This document shows positions 8,209-18,233 of a stretch of DNA of 58,674 nt, one piece after another (the first letter of the stretch is position 1; every line of letters begins with the position of its first letter). The stretch is taken from NCBI GenBank assembly GCA_003235575.1, contig QJVW01000107.1, forward strand, positions 1 to 58,674, read 5' to 3'. The notes beneath the pieces are model-generated. The model was given only the letters and a program-made list of their open reading frames with translations, searched no databases and was not told the DNA's origin. The stretch is from Candidatus Eiseniibacteriota bacterium (GTDB taxonomy: Bacteria; Eisenbacteria; RBG-16-71-46; SZUA-252). A program made the translations under genes and the position numbers.

Positions 8209-9701
8209 GGGGCACCTCCTCCCGCGGCCGCGAGCGGGGGAACGCGGGACGCGGCGTCGTGCTCGCGCTCGTAGGCCCTGGCGACGCGGAGGATCGTGCG
8301 CTCGTCGAACGGACGGCCCACGAGCTGCAGGCCGATCGGCAGGCCCGTCGCGTCGAACGTCGCCGGGAACGAGAGCCCCGGCACGCCCGCCAGCGAGGCG
8401 GGGATCGAGAAGATGTCGCTCAGGTACATCGCGAGCGGATCGTCGGCCTTCTCCCCGATCGGGAACGCCGGCGTGGGCGTGACCGGCATGAGGATGGCAT
8501 CGCACCGCCCCAGCGCCTCCAGGAAGTCCTGGCGAATGAGCGTCCGCACCTTTTGCGCCCGGAGGTAGAACGCGTCGTAGTACCCCGCCGAGAGGGCGTA
8601 GGTGCCGAGCAGGATGCGGCGCGTCACCTCGCGCCCGAAGCCCGCGCCCCGCGTCGCTTCGTACATCGCGCGAAGGTCGCCGTCGCCGCGGCGGACGCCG
8701 TACCGAACACCGTCATACCGCGCGAGGTTGCTGGACGCCTCCGCCGGAGCGATCAGGTAGTAGGTCGCGATCGCGTAGCGTGCGTGCGGCAGCGCGACGT
8801 CGATCAGGGTCGCGCCGGCGCGCTCGAACGCGGACGCCGCCGACGTCAGCGCCGCGCGGATCGACGGCGCCAGCGCGTCGCCCGCTTCATCCAGGATGGC
8901 GCGCGGCACGCCGATCGTGAGGCCGGCGACCGGCCGCTCCAGATCGTTCAGGTCGATCGGCGTCGCCTCGGCCCGGCTGGTCATGTCGCGGGCATCGCGA
9001 CCGCAGATCGCGCTCTGCACCAAGGCCGTATCGCGCGCCGTGCGCGCGAACGGACCAATCTGATCGAGCGACGACGCGAACGCCACGAGCCCGTAGCGCG
9101 AGACGGCCCCGTAGGTGGGCTTCAGGCCGTAGACGCCGCAGAAGGCGGCCGGCTGCCGCACGGATCCCCCGGTGTCCGAGCCGAGCGAGAGCGGCGCTTC
9201 ACACGCCGCCACGGTGGCCGCGGACCCGCCGCTGGATCCACCCGGGACCCGCTCCGGATCCCACGGGTTGCGTGTGACCGCGTAGGCGGAGTTTTCGGTG
9301 GACGAACCCATCGCGAACTCGTCGCAGTTCGTCTTCCCCACGATCACCGCGTCCGCGGCGCGGAGCCGCTCGATGACGTGCGCGTCGTAGGGCGGGCAAT
9401 AGCGCTCCAGGATTCGCGATCCGCACGTCGTCGGGACGCCGCGAACGCAGATGTTGTCCTTGATCGCGATGGGAACGCCCGCCAAGGGACCCAGCGACTC
9501 CTTCGCCGCCCGGCGGCGATCGATCGCGGCGGCCGTCTCGAGCGCCGCCTCCGGCATGCGGTGGAGATAGGTGCGCAATGTGTCCGCGGTCCGATCGGCC
9601 TGCGCCAGGAAGGACGTCACCACCTCGACGGCGGAGCGTTTGCCGGAGGCGACGTCGGCCGCGATGGCCTCCGCGCTCGCCAGGATGCCGTCCGCGCTCA
9701 T
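8205..9701 (-). CDS. gatA: Asp/Glu-tRNA(Asn/Gln) amidotransferase subunit A
   Basis: Amidase-signature glutaminase subunit of GatCAB, 498 residues, releasing ammonia from Gln for transamidation. The Ser-cisSer-Lys triad is present: Lys in [12 protein letters not shown], and the two serines in the [16 protein letters not shown] block. The MSADG start at 9701 was chosen because it overlaps the gatC stop (ATGA); the frame upstream belongs to gatC's shadow. Confidence 0.98.
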   Translation of the reverse strand: MSADGILASAEAIAADVASGKRSAVEVVTSFLAQADRTADTLRTYLHRMPEAALETAAAIDRRRAAKESLGPLAGVPIAIKDNICVRGVPTTCGSRILERYCPPYDAHVIERLRAADAVIVGKTNCDEFAMGSSTENSAYAVTRNPWDPERVPGGSSGGSAATVAACEAPLSLGSDTGGSVRQPAAFCGVYGLKPTYGAVSRYGLVAFASSLDQIGPFARTARDTALVQSAICGRDARDMTSRAEATPIDLNDLERPVAGLTIGVPRAILDEAGDALAPSIRAALTSAASAFERAGATLIDVALPHARYAIATYYLIAPAEASSNLARYDGVRYGVRRGDGDLRAMYEATRGAGFGREVTRRILLGTYALSAGYYDAFYLRAQKVRTLIRQDFLEALGRCDAILMPVTPTPAFPIGEKADDPLAMYLSDIFSIPASLAGVPGLSFPATFDATGLPIGLQLVGRPFDERTILRVARAYEREHDAASRVPPLAAAGGGAP

Positions 9702-9985
9702 ACGACCTGCGGCACCGTGAAGTAGTCGCCGTCGCGGTCCGGCGCCTGTCCCAGCGCCTCCTCCCGCTCGCCGAAGGCGCACACCTCGTCGGTTCGAAGC
9801 GGCGGCGGCGCGCCCTCGGTCACCTGACTCGTCGGCTCGATGTTCGTGACATCCAGCTCTTGGAGCTGCGCCACGTAGCCCAGGATCGCGTCCAACTCGC
9901 GGGCGTATCGCTCCTCGTCCTTCGGCTCGATCTTCAGTCGCGCCAGGGACGCGATCTTGTGTACGACGGTTACGTCAATCGGCAT
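9698..9985 (-). CDS. gatC: Asp/Glu-tRNA(Asn/Gln) amidotransferase subunit C
   Basis: A 95-residue GatC, the small clamp between GatA and GatB. It matches the family in length and in the VHKIASLARL helix, the LDAILGYVAQLQELD region and the C-terminal FTVPQVV end. The ATG at 9985 overlaps the 3' end of the pcrA gene by 11 nt. An earlier start at 10030 would lie deep inside pcrA and is unlikely. Confidence 0.96.
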   Translation of the reverse strand: MPIDVTVVHKIASLARLKIEPKDEERYARELDAILGYVAQLQELDVTNIEPTSQVTEGAPPPLRTDEVCAFGEREEALGQAPDRDGDYFTVPQVV

Positions 9986-12134
9986 AGCTCCACTCCGCGA
10001 AGGCGGCGAGGATCTTCTTCGTCCCCGCACGCTGAAATTGGACCGTCAACTTGGCCCGCTCGCCGCGACCTTCACACGCCACGACGCGGCCGTCCCCGAA
10101 CTGCGGATGATGCACCCACGCGCCGACCGGACTCCGTTCCTCCACCTCTTCGTCGCGGACCAGCCTCGGCCCCCGCGGCGTTCGCGACGGACGCGGCAGG
10201 TCGGCATCGGTCGCGTCCTCTTCCACCGCCAGGCAGTCGTCCGGGATCTCGTTCAGGAACCGGGACACGCCGCCCCCGCCGGCATTCCACGTCCGACGGA
10301 ACGAGGCCTGGAGCAGGAACACACGTTCCCGCGCCCGCGTCAGCGCCACGTAGAAGAGGCGGCGCTCCTCTTCCAGTTCCTTGGGGTTGTCGAGCGAGGA
10401 GGCATGCGGCAGAAGCCCCTCCTCCATCCCGACGACGAAGACGACGGGGAATTCTAGCCCCTTCGCCGCGTGGATGGTCATCAGATTGACCGTATCCTCC
10501 GTGTCCTCCCACTCGTCCACGTCGCTGAGGAGGGCCACCTCCGCCAGAAAGCCCTCGACCGTCGGTTCCTCGGTGCGGCGCGCGTACGCATCGGCTCCGG
10601 TGATGAGCTCCTCGACGTTCTCCATCCGCTCCGACGCTTCCGCCGGATCGTCCTCCAACAGGTACTCTCGATAGCGAAGACGCGCCACCAGTTCGGCCAG
10701 GCAGGACGACGGCGGCAGCGACACGAGCGGACGCAACTCCTCCAGCAGCCGCGCCACGCCCAGCAGCCGCGTCGCCGGCGCGTTCCCGACGGCATCGGCG
10801 AGCCGCGGATGCGTCAAGGCGTCCGGCAGCGCCAATCCTTCGGCATCGGCGAATCCGCGAAACCGATCCAGCGTGGTCTTGCCGATTCCGCGCCCCGGCA
10901 CGTTGACGATCCGCATCCAGGCCACGGTGTCCCGCGGCTGCGTCAGGGCCCGGAGGTACGCAAGGAGGTCCTTCACCTCGCGGCGCTGGTAGAACGACAC
11001 GCCCCCGGTCAGTTGGTAGGGAATGGCCGAGCGCCGCAGCGCGTTCTCCACGGCGCGCGACTGGGCGTTCGTCCGGTAGAGCACGACGAAGTCCTTGTTG
11101 GCGCGTCCGCGCAGACGCTGCTCCTCCAGAAGGAGCGACACGACGCGCTCCCCCTCCGCCTCCTCGTCACGCAGCAGGTGGAGCCCCAGCGGCTCGCCGG
11201 TCGCGTTCTCCGTCCACAGTTCCTTCTCCTTGCGCGCTTCATTGTGCCGCACGACGTGGTTCGCGGCGCGCAGGATCGTCCCCGTCGAGCGGTAGTTCTG
11301 CGTCAGGCGCAGCACGGCCGCGTCCGGGAAGTGTTCCTCGAACGAGAGAATGTTGCCGATATCCGCGCCGCGCCAGCCGTAGATCGACTGATCGTCGTCG
11401 CCGACCACGAGGAGGTTCCGGTGGACGCGGGAAAGCCGTTCGATCAGGGCGAACTGGACGGCGTTCGTGTCCTGGTACTCGTCGACGAGCACATGACGGA
11501 AGCGATGGGCGTACTGCCGGTGCACCTCGGCGTCGAGATCGAAGAGGCGCACGGTGTAGAGAAGGAGGTCGTCGAAATCCATGGCGGCGCGGTCGCGCAG
11601 CCCCTTCTCGTAGCGCGCGTACACGTCGGCGAGGGTCCGGTCGAGCGGCCCCGACACGGTCGGGGCGAACGCCTCGGGCGTGATGCCGTCGTTCTTCAGT
11701 TTCGAAATGCGCGATCCGGCGCCCGCCGGCGTCAGCCGCTGGTCGTGGGAACCCGATTCGCGAAGCAGTTCCTTCAGGAGCGCGCGCTGATCGGCCGTAT
11801 CGTAGATCACGAACGACTTCGGGAACCCCAGCAGCGTGCCGTGCCGGCGCAGGATGCGCACGCACGTCCCGTGAAACGTGCCGAGCCACACGCCGCGCGC
11901 GTCCTCCGCGTCTTCCCCGCCCAGAAGGCGCGCCGCGCGCTCCTTCATCTCACGCGCCGCCTTGTTCGTGAACGTGAAGGCGAGGATGGACCAGGGAGGC
12001 ACGCCGCGTTCGCGCACGAGGTGCGCGATGCGGCCGGTCAGCACGCGCGTCTTTCCGCTGCCGGCGCCGGCCAGGACGAGCAGGGGCCCGCCCGGGTGCT
12101 CGACGGCCTGCCGTTGGACGCCGTTCAATTCCAC
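9975..12134 (-). CDS. pcrA: UvrD/PcrA-type DNA helicase
   Basis: Superfamily 1A 3'-5' helicase, 719 residues, for repair and replication-conflict handling. Motifs in order: Q-motif LNGVQRQAV, Walker A AGAGSGKT (about 23-30), Walker B LVDEYQDTN, motif III GDDDQSIYGWRGAD, motif IV TQNYRS, motif V TIHAAKGLEFP and motif VI YVALTRARE. The C-terminal HPQFGDGRV...KKILAAFA segment is the Tudor-like RNAP-binding tail typical of PcrA. GTG start, 7 nt after tamB, with a poor ribosome site. Confidence 0.97.
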   Translation of the reverse strand: MELNGVQRQAVEHPGGPLLVLAGAGSGKTRVLTGRIAHLVRERGVPPWSILAFTFTNKAAREMKERAARLLGGEDAEDARGVWLGTFHGTCVRILRRHGTLLGFPKSFVIYDTADQRALLKELLRESGSHDQRLTPAGAGSRISKLKNDGITPEAFAPTVSGPLDRTLADVYARYEKGLRDRAAMDFDDLLLYTVRLFDLDAEVHRQYAHRFRHVLVDEYQDTNAVQFALIERLSRVHRNLLVVGDDDQSIYGWRGADIGNILSFEEHFPDAAVLRLTQNYRSTGTILRAANHVVRHNEARKEKELWTENATGEPLGLHLLRDEEAEGERVVSLLLEEQRLRGRANKDFVVLYRTNAQSRAVENALRRSAIPYQLTGGVSFYQRREVKDLLAYLRALTQPRDTVAWMRIVNVPGRGIGKTTLDRFRGFADAEGLALPDALTHPRLADAVGNAPATRLLGVARLLEELRPLVSLPPSSCLAELVARLRYREYLLEDDPAEASERMENVEELITGADAYARRTEEPTVEGFLAEVALLSDVDEWEDTEDTVNLMTIHAAKGLEFPVVFVVGMEEGLLPHASSLDNPKELEEERRLFYVALTRARERVFLLQASFRRTWNAGGGGVSRFLNEIPDDCLAVEEDATDADLPRPSRTPRGPRLVRDEEVEERSPVGAWVHHPQFGDGRVVACEGRGERAKLTVQFQRAGTKKILAAFAEWSYAD

Positions 12135-12141
12135 CGTCGGG

Positions 12142-15100
12142 TCAGTACTCCAAGCGTATCTTGAGGTCGAGATTGTACTCCTGCTCCTTTCCGGGGACCG
12201 TACGCTGGATCTGCGTCCCCCGCAGCAGGAGGTGGCGGGTCACGCGGTATTCCGCGCTGATCCGTTGATCGTTTTCACCCGAGAAGTCGCGAGAATACTT
12301 GAGATAGAGGTCGCGCGTCACGTACTTCCCCACGCCGAGCGTGCCGAGATCGATGAGGCTCGCGCCGGCGCCCTGTGTGCCGCCCGACCCGGCGCCGGAC
12401 TGGAGATCGATCGTGTCGACCAGCTGCGTCCCCGCGACGAAACGCTCGGCATTGCGGAAGAGGTAGTCGCGGATCGGGAGGTTGCCCGCGTTCACGCCCG
12501 TCAGCGGGTTGTTGGAGGCGGTGCCCGGGTCGCCGCCGGACGCGAATTGCCCGACGGAGAGTTCGCGCCACAGATCGGTTGGCGACGAGGTCCCCCCCTC
12601 CACCCACGGACGGATTTGGAGCTGGCTGGCACGCCCCGTGATCGCGAGGTAGATGACCTGATCCTCCTGCTCGAGATTGTCCTGGGTGCGGCCTCTCCGA
12701 ATGCGCGTGCTGGCGTCGATGGCGACGTCCGGGTCGAAACGGTCTGGTCGATTGAAATTGACCTCGCCGGTGAGATTCTGGAACTTGCGCGTCAGGAAGT
12801 AGAACTGGCCGCCCCGCACGGACAGCGACCCGAGCGCGACGTCGCCCGTTCCCTCGTTTCGCAGTTGGAGCGACCCCGCGAGATCCACTTCCGTATCGAG
12901 TTGGCGGTAACGCAGCTCCCGCGGAAACTCCGCGTTGATGTCGTACAGGAACGGCAGGGGCGCGCGCGGCTCGTTCGCCGGGGCGGCGAGATTCATCGTC
13001 AGGTCGCCGCGCGACACGACGGCGTCGCCGGTGATGCGCGGTTTGATCACGCCGTCCGGCGTCGCGCCGTTCTCCACGACGAAGGTGCCGGAGAACTGGA
13101 ACAAGTAGTACTCCCGATCGGTGCCCACGCAATCCGTCGCTTTCAAATCGAGGTGATAGGAGCCCGGCGGACCGACGCTCCCCGGCGGCATCGGCGGCGC
13201 GCCGGCCCAGGTCCACGTGCCGGTTCCCGAAACCTTGCCGCGCTTCCCCTGTCGCGCCTCGATACGAGTCAGGGTCAGCGTTCCCTCGTCGAACGTCCCG
13301 TCCACCGTCACCTTCTCCAGGACCTCGTAGCGGCCGGCGAAACGAATGCGGCCGTCGCGCAGCCGCGCGGATCCGGTTACGTCGGGATGCCGCAGGGTGC
13401 CGCGAACCTCGGCGTCGCCGCTCAGCTTGCCGGCGCTGGCCGCGACGAGGCTCGTCAGTTCAGGGAGCACGGAAATGTCGGTCTCGTTCATCCGCAGCGA
13501 GAGGGTGAGCGGCTCGTCCCGAAGCCATCGCTCCGTCGCGAACGGCGCCAGATCGATGGGCACGGCGCCGGTGACGGTCGTCATGGCGGGCCCCTGACGC
13601 ACCTCGAGCCTCTGGATGCGCAGCACGCGGTCACGGTACTCGATGTCCGCGGCCGTGATGCTGCCGTCGATCGCGCGCACGTGGACGCTGCCCGCCTTCC
13701 CGTTCAGCGTCATCGTGGGGGACGCAACGGTCCCTCCGATCCGGGCATGGAGGCTGGCCACGCCCTCCAGTTCTTGCCACGTCGAGTCGATAGGGGCCAG
13801 AGCCGACAGGTCGAACGAGTCGGCGTTGGCCTCGAGCGCGAGCGTGGTCTCTCCCCGCCACGGCGATCCGCCCCGCAGTGCCTCGCGCAGCCACTCCTCC
13901 AGGGGGCGCCGCGTGCGGACCGTCCCGGTCACCGTCGCCCCGGAGTTGCCCGCGCGCCAGGACAACGACTCCACCGTCAGGATGCCGGGCGCGTACTGGA
14001 ATCTTGCTCGCAGCGAGTCGCCGATGACGCCGGCCGCCTTCGGCCCCCGGATCACCCCCGCGAGGGACAGTTCCGGGTCCGCGGTATGCCCCGACACCAG
14101 GAATTGGGCCCGCAGAATGCCCTCCGGCGATCGGGCGTGTCGGCGACCGATGCGAGCAAGGTCCATGTCCTCCACCATGCCGCGCAGGTCGATGGTCCCC
14201 TCGGTGATATCCCAATCGAGGTCGAGTTCCAAACGGCCGGGCTCGAGGTCCAGGGTCAGCGGACTGGCGCGCAGGCGGCCACGGGCGAACGAGAACTGCG
14301 ATGGCCCGCGTGCGGCGGCATGCAGCGTCCCCGCCAGAAGGCGAAGCGAGTCGACGTCGGCGCGCACGCCGCCGTTCTCGAAGGTGAGCACTCCGGACAG
14401 CGTCAGGGTCGTGTCGCCCAGAGATTGGACGAAGCGCGGCACCCGAAGGGGCTGCCCGCCCCCGAACTCGGCCTGCGTGTTCCCCAGCGCCCGCAGCCCC
14501 GTCGCCAGCGAGGCGATACGTACGTTTCCACGCAAATCGAGCGTCGGCGCCAGTGGACCCGATGCCACGACGACCACGGAGTCGGCGTGCAGGCCGCTCT
14601 CGGTTCGAGGCCGAATCAGCACGGCCCGCCCCTGGACCGTCGGCGCGTTCACCGTTCCGCCCAAGGTGGCCACGACGCGCCCCCTTCCCTCGCGCGGCGA
14701 GAGCGGAGCGGTCACCACGCCCATCCGACCGAGGTCTCCGATCACGGCCACGGCGGAGGCCCGAAGCGATCCATCCGCGGCGACCGCGCCTTCCCCGCTC
14801 AGGCGCGACCCCGGCGTATCGAGCACGAGCGTGTCGATCTCGATGCCCCCAAGCGGGGGCGAGTGCGCCTCGAAGAACGCGCGGTCGATCGGCAACCGAC
14901 CCAGGCGGCTTCGCTCGACGGTGCCCGTCACGCTGATCGCCGGTCGCGGTCGCGCGCGCGAGATTCGCAGCCGGGCGTCCCCTGCCAGCGAGCCCGACGG
15001 AAGCTTCGCCGAGGCTTTCCACCACGGCAGGTTCGACGGATCCGCGTTCACGAACTGAAGCGTTGCCTCCAGGGTGCCGGTCGGGGCGATCGTGCCGGTC

Positions 15101-16128
15101 CCGGTCACGGTAGCCCCGCGCAGGCGTGTCTGGAGCGCGTCCACCCGGATCCGGCGAGGTCGAAATGTGGCGCTGACGAGCAGCGTGTCGATCGGCTCGC
15201 CCTCCAGCATGCCGCCCAGACACCCGGACGCCGTGCCGTCGGTGGGCAGCCCCGCGAAGGTGATGTCACCTCCCAGCGAGCCCGAGACGCCGCGCACGTC
15301 GAAGAGAGGCAGCGCCTCGTCCAGCAGGAGCGGCGCCAGATGAAGCGTCCCCTCGCGGACCCTGCCCCGCTGCGGATCCCAATCGACCGTTGCCGCGATC
15401 CGCGATCCCCCGAGCGTCACGCCGAGAGGATCGGCGCGCCAGGTGGAGTCCGCCATCGCGACGACCCCCTCGAGTCCGATCGGGACGGTATCGCCCGCGC
15501 CGCTCACCAGTCCTCGCAGACGCCGGATTGCGATCGAGGACCCGGAGGGCCCCAGCGACACCGTTCCGCCCCCGCTCACCCGATCGAGCCGCACGCCCTC
15601 CCGCGGAAACATGACCGAGCCGTGACGCATCTCGAGCAGGACCGTCACCGTCGCGGGCGGCCCCTTGCCGGGGCCCCGGCGGAACGTCGGCATGATCAGG
15701 GCGCCGGTGGAGTCGCGATCGAGCACCACCTCGAGCGAGTCGAGCCGTACGGTGAACGCGCGGCGCTTCGTGAAAAGGAGACCGAAGAGGTCGTAGTCGA
15801 TCGTGGCGCGGCGGGCCGCGGCCCACCGTACCTCGCCCCCGTCGCGGCGCACCAGAAGGCGGGGTCGCTCGAGGATCGCCCCACGCAAGATCGTGCCGTG
15901 AACCCGTTCGCACGCGAAGCGCGTCGCTTCCGGCAGGAGCAGGGTGTTGATCGTGCCCACCACCCGGCGGGAAAGCCCGGCATCTCCGGAAGCGAACAGG
16001 CTCGAGATGACGCCCACGCCCCCGCCAAGCACGACGAGCACCGTCAGGAGCAGCACCCCCACGACGATGGCCGTGACGCGGAAGGCGCTGGCGCCTCGTT
16101 TGACCTTCGGTGTCGGCGTTTCGTTCAT
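12142..16128 (-). CDS. tamB: TamB-like inner-membrane/periplasmic AsmA-family protein (DUF490)
   Basis: A 1328-residue protein with a single N-terminal membrane segment (about 17-42), then a long beta-rich periplasmic body and a C-terminal DUF490/TamB domain ending in LDLKIRLEY. TamB-type proteins bridge inner and outer membrane and are linked to phospholipid transport and outer-membrane protein assembly. The C-terminal part contains VSRGDLTMNL and GNLPIRDYLF-type beta strands. The bamA gene 40 nt upstream supports this call. Very similar AsmA-like proteins (YhdP, YdbH) cannot be excluded. Confidence 0.92.
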   Translation of the reverse strand: MNETPTPKVKRGASAFRVTAIVVGVLLLTVLVVLGGGVGVISSLFASGDAGLSRRVVGTINTLLLPEATRFACERVHGTILRGAILERPRLLVRRDGGEVRWAAARRATIDYDLFGLLFTKRRAFTVRLDSLEVVLDRDSTGALIMPTFRRGPGKGPPATVTVLLEMRHGSVMFPREGVRLDRVSGGGTVSLGPSGSSIAIRRLRGLVSGAGDTVPIGLEGVVAMADSTWRADPLGVTLGGSRIAATVDWDPQRGRVREGTLHLAPLLLDEALPLFDVRGVSGSLGGDITFAGLPTDGTASGCLGGMLEGEPIDTLLVSATFRPRRIRVDALQTRLRGATVTGTGTIAPTGTLEATLQFVNADPSNLPWWKASAKLPSGSLAGDARLRISRARPRPAISVTGTVERSRLGRLPIDRAFFEAHSPPLGGIEIDTLVLDTPGSRLSGEGAVAADGSLRASAVAVIGDLGRMGVVTAPLSPREGRGRVVATLGGTVNAPTVQGRAVLIRPRTESGLHADSVVVVASGPLAPTLDLRGNVRIASLATGLRALGNTQAEFGGGQPLRVPRFVQSLGDTTLTLSGVLTFENGGVRADVDSLRLLAGTLHAAARGPSQFSFARGRLRASPLTLDLEPGRLELDLDWDITEGTIDLRGMVEDMDLARIGRRHARSPEGILRAQFLVSGHTADPELSLAGVIRGPKAAGVIGDSLRARFQYAPGILTVESLSWRAGNSGATVTGTVRTRRPLEEWLREALRGGSPWRGETTLALEANADSFDLSALAPIDSTWQELEGVASLHARIGGTVASPTMTLNGKAGSVHVRAIDGSITAADIEYRDRVLRIQRLEVRQGPAMTTVTGAVPIDLAPFATERWLRDEPLTLSLRMNETDISVLPELTSLVAASAGKLSGDAEVRGTLRHPDVTGSARLRDGRIRFAGRYEVLEKVTVDGTFDEGTLTLTRIEARQGKRGKVSGTGTWTWAGAPPMPPGSVGPPGSYHLDLKATDCVGTDREYYLFQFSGTFVVENGATPDGVIKPRITGDAVVSRGDLTMNLAAPANEPRAPLPFLYDINAEFPRELRYRQLDTEVDLAGSLQLRNEGTGDVALGSLSVRGGQFYFLTRKFQNLTGEVNFNRPDRFDPDVAIDASTRIRRGRTQDNLEQEDQVIYLAITGRASQLQIRPWVEGGTSSPTDLWRELSVGQFASGGDPGTASNNPLTGVNAGNLPIRDYLFRNAERFVAGTQLVDTIDLQSGAGSGGTQGAGASLIDLGTLGVGKYVTRDLYLKYSRDFSGENDQRISAEYRVTRHLLLRGTQIQRTVPGKEQEYNLDLKIRLEY

Positions 16129-16168
16129 TGGGATGCCCTGGCCGGCCGCGCTGCTGGCGCCGGGGTGG

Positions 16169-18223
16169 TTAGAACGCTTGTCCGAGGCTGAACGCGAACG
16201 CGCCCCGCCCCGTCACGGTGTTCGGCTCGTCTCCCCGCGCCAGACGCAGCTTCCAGCCGTAGTCGAGCCGCACCGGCCCGACCGGCGTTGCAATACGCGC
16301 GCCGAGACCGGCCGTGTACTTCATATCCTTGTACCCCGCTCCGTTCGAAAAGGAGAAGACGCGCCGCCAGGTGGCGTCCTCGAACCGCTCCCAGACGTTT
16401 CCCGCGTCGAAGAAGGCGGCCGCTCCGATGAACCCGGTCAGCCGCAGACGCATCTCGGCGTTGGCGAGGACGAGCAGCCTTCCTCCCCGCGGCGTCTTCG
16501 AATTGGGATCGCTCGGGGAATCGCCCCGAACATAGCCGATCTCGTTGTCATGGTACCCGCGCACGCTCGTTCCGCCGCCCAGGAAGAAGCGATCGTTCAG
16601 CGGGATGAGTTCCAGCGCCGGAATGGCTTCTCCGGTTCCCGCCGCCGCCCCTTCGGCTCTCGAGAAGATCATCCCGACCCGCCCGCGCACGGCGACGGTA
16701 ACTCCGCGTCCCCAAGGACGATACCTGCTCGCCGAACCCGAGATCTTCAGGAACTGAGCCGTCCCCCCGAGCCTTCCGCCGGCGAATTCGGCGGTGGCGA
16801 CCGAATAGCTGCCCTGCCGGGGGTCGAAGAGATTGAGTCGCGTGTCGCGCTCCAGGGACACGACGACGCGGTTCAGCGTGTAGGAACGCACGGAGTCGCC
16901 GTCCACGGTACGCTGGGTCGTGCTGTCGGAGAAGACGCGCGACGGCTGGTACACCAGCGATACGCGGCTGACCGGGTCGAGTTCGTAGCGCAATCCCGCC
17001 GAGAGTCCGATCGCCCGAAATGGAAACGTCTGCACCGAATCCGATGTCGTTTCCTCCGCGGGCACGTCCTCGGCGAACGCGCCGAGCGTGCCCTGCACCC
17101 GAACGCCCGCGAGCCAGTCGCGGGTCAGGGAGATGTCGCCGCGACGCTCCCCCGCGAACAGATCCCGAACGTACGGAAACTGTGGCTTCGTGCTCGCGCG
17201 AATGCCCAGCCGTGCCGTCGCGACGAATCGAACGCCATCCCGGAACAGGTTCCGCTGCCCGACCTGGGCGCTGAGTCGGAGCACGTCGAGCGACTGGCTC
17301 GGATTCAGCGACGGGGCGTACGCCACCCCGATACCGGCGTCGAGCCACCCCAGGCGCCGTTCCCGGACCGAAACGATCAAGTCGGTTCGCTGTGTCGCCG
17401 AGTCGATCTCGCCGGTCGAGAATTGAACGTCGTTGTAGAACCCCGAGTTGTAGATACGCTGCTGGCTTTGCAACAGGCGGGACCGGGAAAGCGGGTCGTC
17501 CCGATCCAACGTCACCTCGCGCGTCACGAACCCCGGTCGCGTTCGCTGGGCGCCTTCGACGACCACCGTACCCAGGCGCAGGATCGGCCCGGGCCGGATG
17601 CGGAATCGGACGTGCACGTAGTCTTCCACGATCTCCAGCGAGTCCCGCACCGACGCCGTCACCTGGCCACGCTGCGCGTACAGACTGTCGATCGCCGAGC
17701 GGCTGACCTCGAGCTGAAGGTAGTCGAAGGGCCCGTCCGCATGCAGCGGAATGGCGCCCCGTATCGCCTCCTCCTCCTCCGCGGAGGGTCCCTCGAAATC
17801 CAGGGACGCGACGCGCGCGCGCGGGCCCTCCGCGATCTCGAAGCGCACGACGACGTCCGTACCCTCGTTTCGGATCAGGTAGACGCTGTCGACGCGCGCG
17901 CTCAGAAATCCCCGACGCCGATAGAAGTCCTGAAGCGCTCCCTGGTCGTACCGGAGGAAATCGGCGCGAAGCGGAGCGCCCCGCCAGAACGACTTGCTGC
18001 GCGTTCGGAGGATCGAACGGAGCGTCTTGTCCGAGTAGGCGGTATTGCCGGTGATCTCCACCCGCTTGACCTGGGGTTCGTCTTCGGTGAGGTCGAACTG
18101 CGCGCGGGCGGTCGCGGGGAGGATCAGGGTCAGCGCGGCGGCGACGAGGATCGCGAGCACGGAGCCGCGCGCCGAGGGCACGATCCCTTTCGCGCTCGGA
18201 ACGGGCAACCGAATTCGGGTCAA
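16169..18223 (-). CDS. bamA: outer-membrane assembly factor BamA/TamA family
   Basis: Omp85-family protein of 684 residues: signal peptide ending at ATARA near 41, about three POTRA domains (about 48-350), then a 16-strand barrel. The L6 signature appears as FFLGGGTSVRGY and the chain ends in Phe, as usual for barrels inserted by BAM. Three rather than five POTRAs would also suit TamA, and tamB is next door. The most upstream start is a TTG at 18223, 10 nt after rseP, without a clear ribosome site. GTGs at 18181 and 18160 would still keep the signal peptide. Confidence 0.92.
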   Translation of the reverse strand: MTRIRLPVPSAKGIVPSARGSVLAILVAAALTLILPATARAQFDLTEDEPQVKRVEITGNTAYSDKTLRSILRTRSKSFWRGAPLRADFLRYDQGALQDFYRRRGFLSARVDSVYLIRNEGTDVVVRFEIAEGPRARVASLDFEGPSAEEEEAIRGAIPLHADGPFDYLQLEVSRSAIDSLYAQRGQVTASVRDSLEIVEDYVHVRFRIRPGPILRLGTVVVEGAQRTRPGFVTREVTLDRDDPLSRSRLLQSQQRIYNSGFYNDVQFSTGEIDSATQRTDLIVSVRERRLGWLDAGIGVAYAPSLNPSQSLDVLRLSAQVGQRNLFRDGVRFVATARLGIRASTKPQFPYVRDLFAGERRGDISLTRDWLAGVRVQGTLGAFAEDVPAEETTSDSVQTFPFRAIGLSAGLRYELDPVSRVSLVYQPSRVFSDSTTQRTVDGDSVRSYTLNRVVVSLERDTRLNLFDPRQGSYSVATAEFAGGRLGGTAQFLKISGSASRYRPWGRGVTVAVRGRVGMIFSRAEGAAAGTGEAIPALELIPLNDRFFLGGGTSVRGYHDNEIGYVRGDSPSDPNSKTPRGGRLLVLANAEMRLRLTGFIGAAAFFDAGNVWERFEDATWRRVFSFSNGAGYKDMKYTAGLGARIATPVGPVRLDYGWKLRLARGDEPNTVTGRGAFAFSLGQAF

Positions 18224-18233
18224 GGGAAGGCGA

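Noticed and set aside
11878-16191. 1437-codon plus-strand open frame
   Set aside because: Lies antisense to tamB and part of pcrA. Composition is that of a frame shadow and no motif is found.
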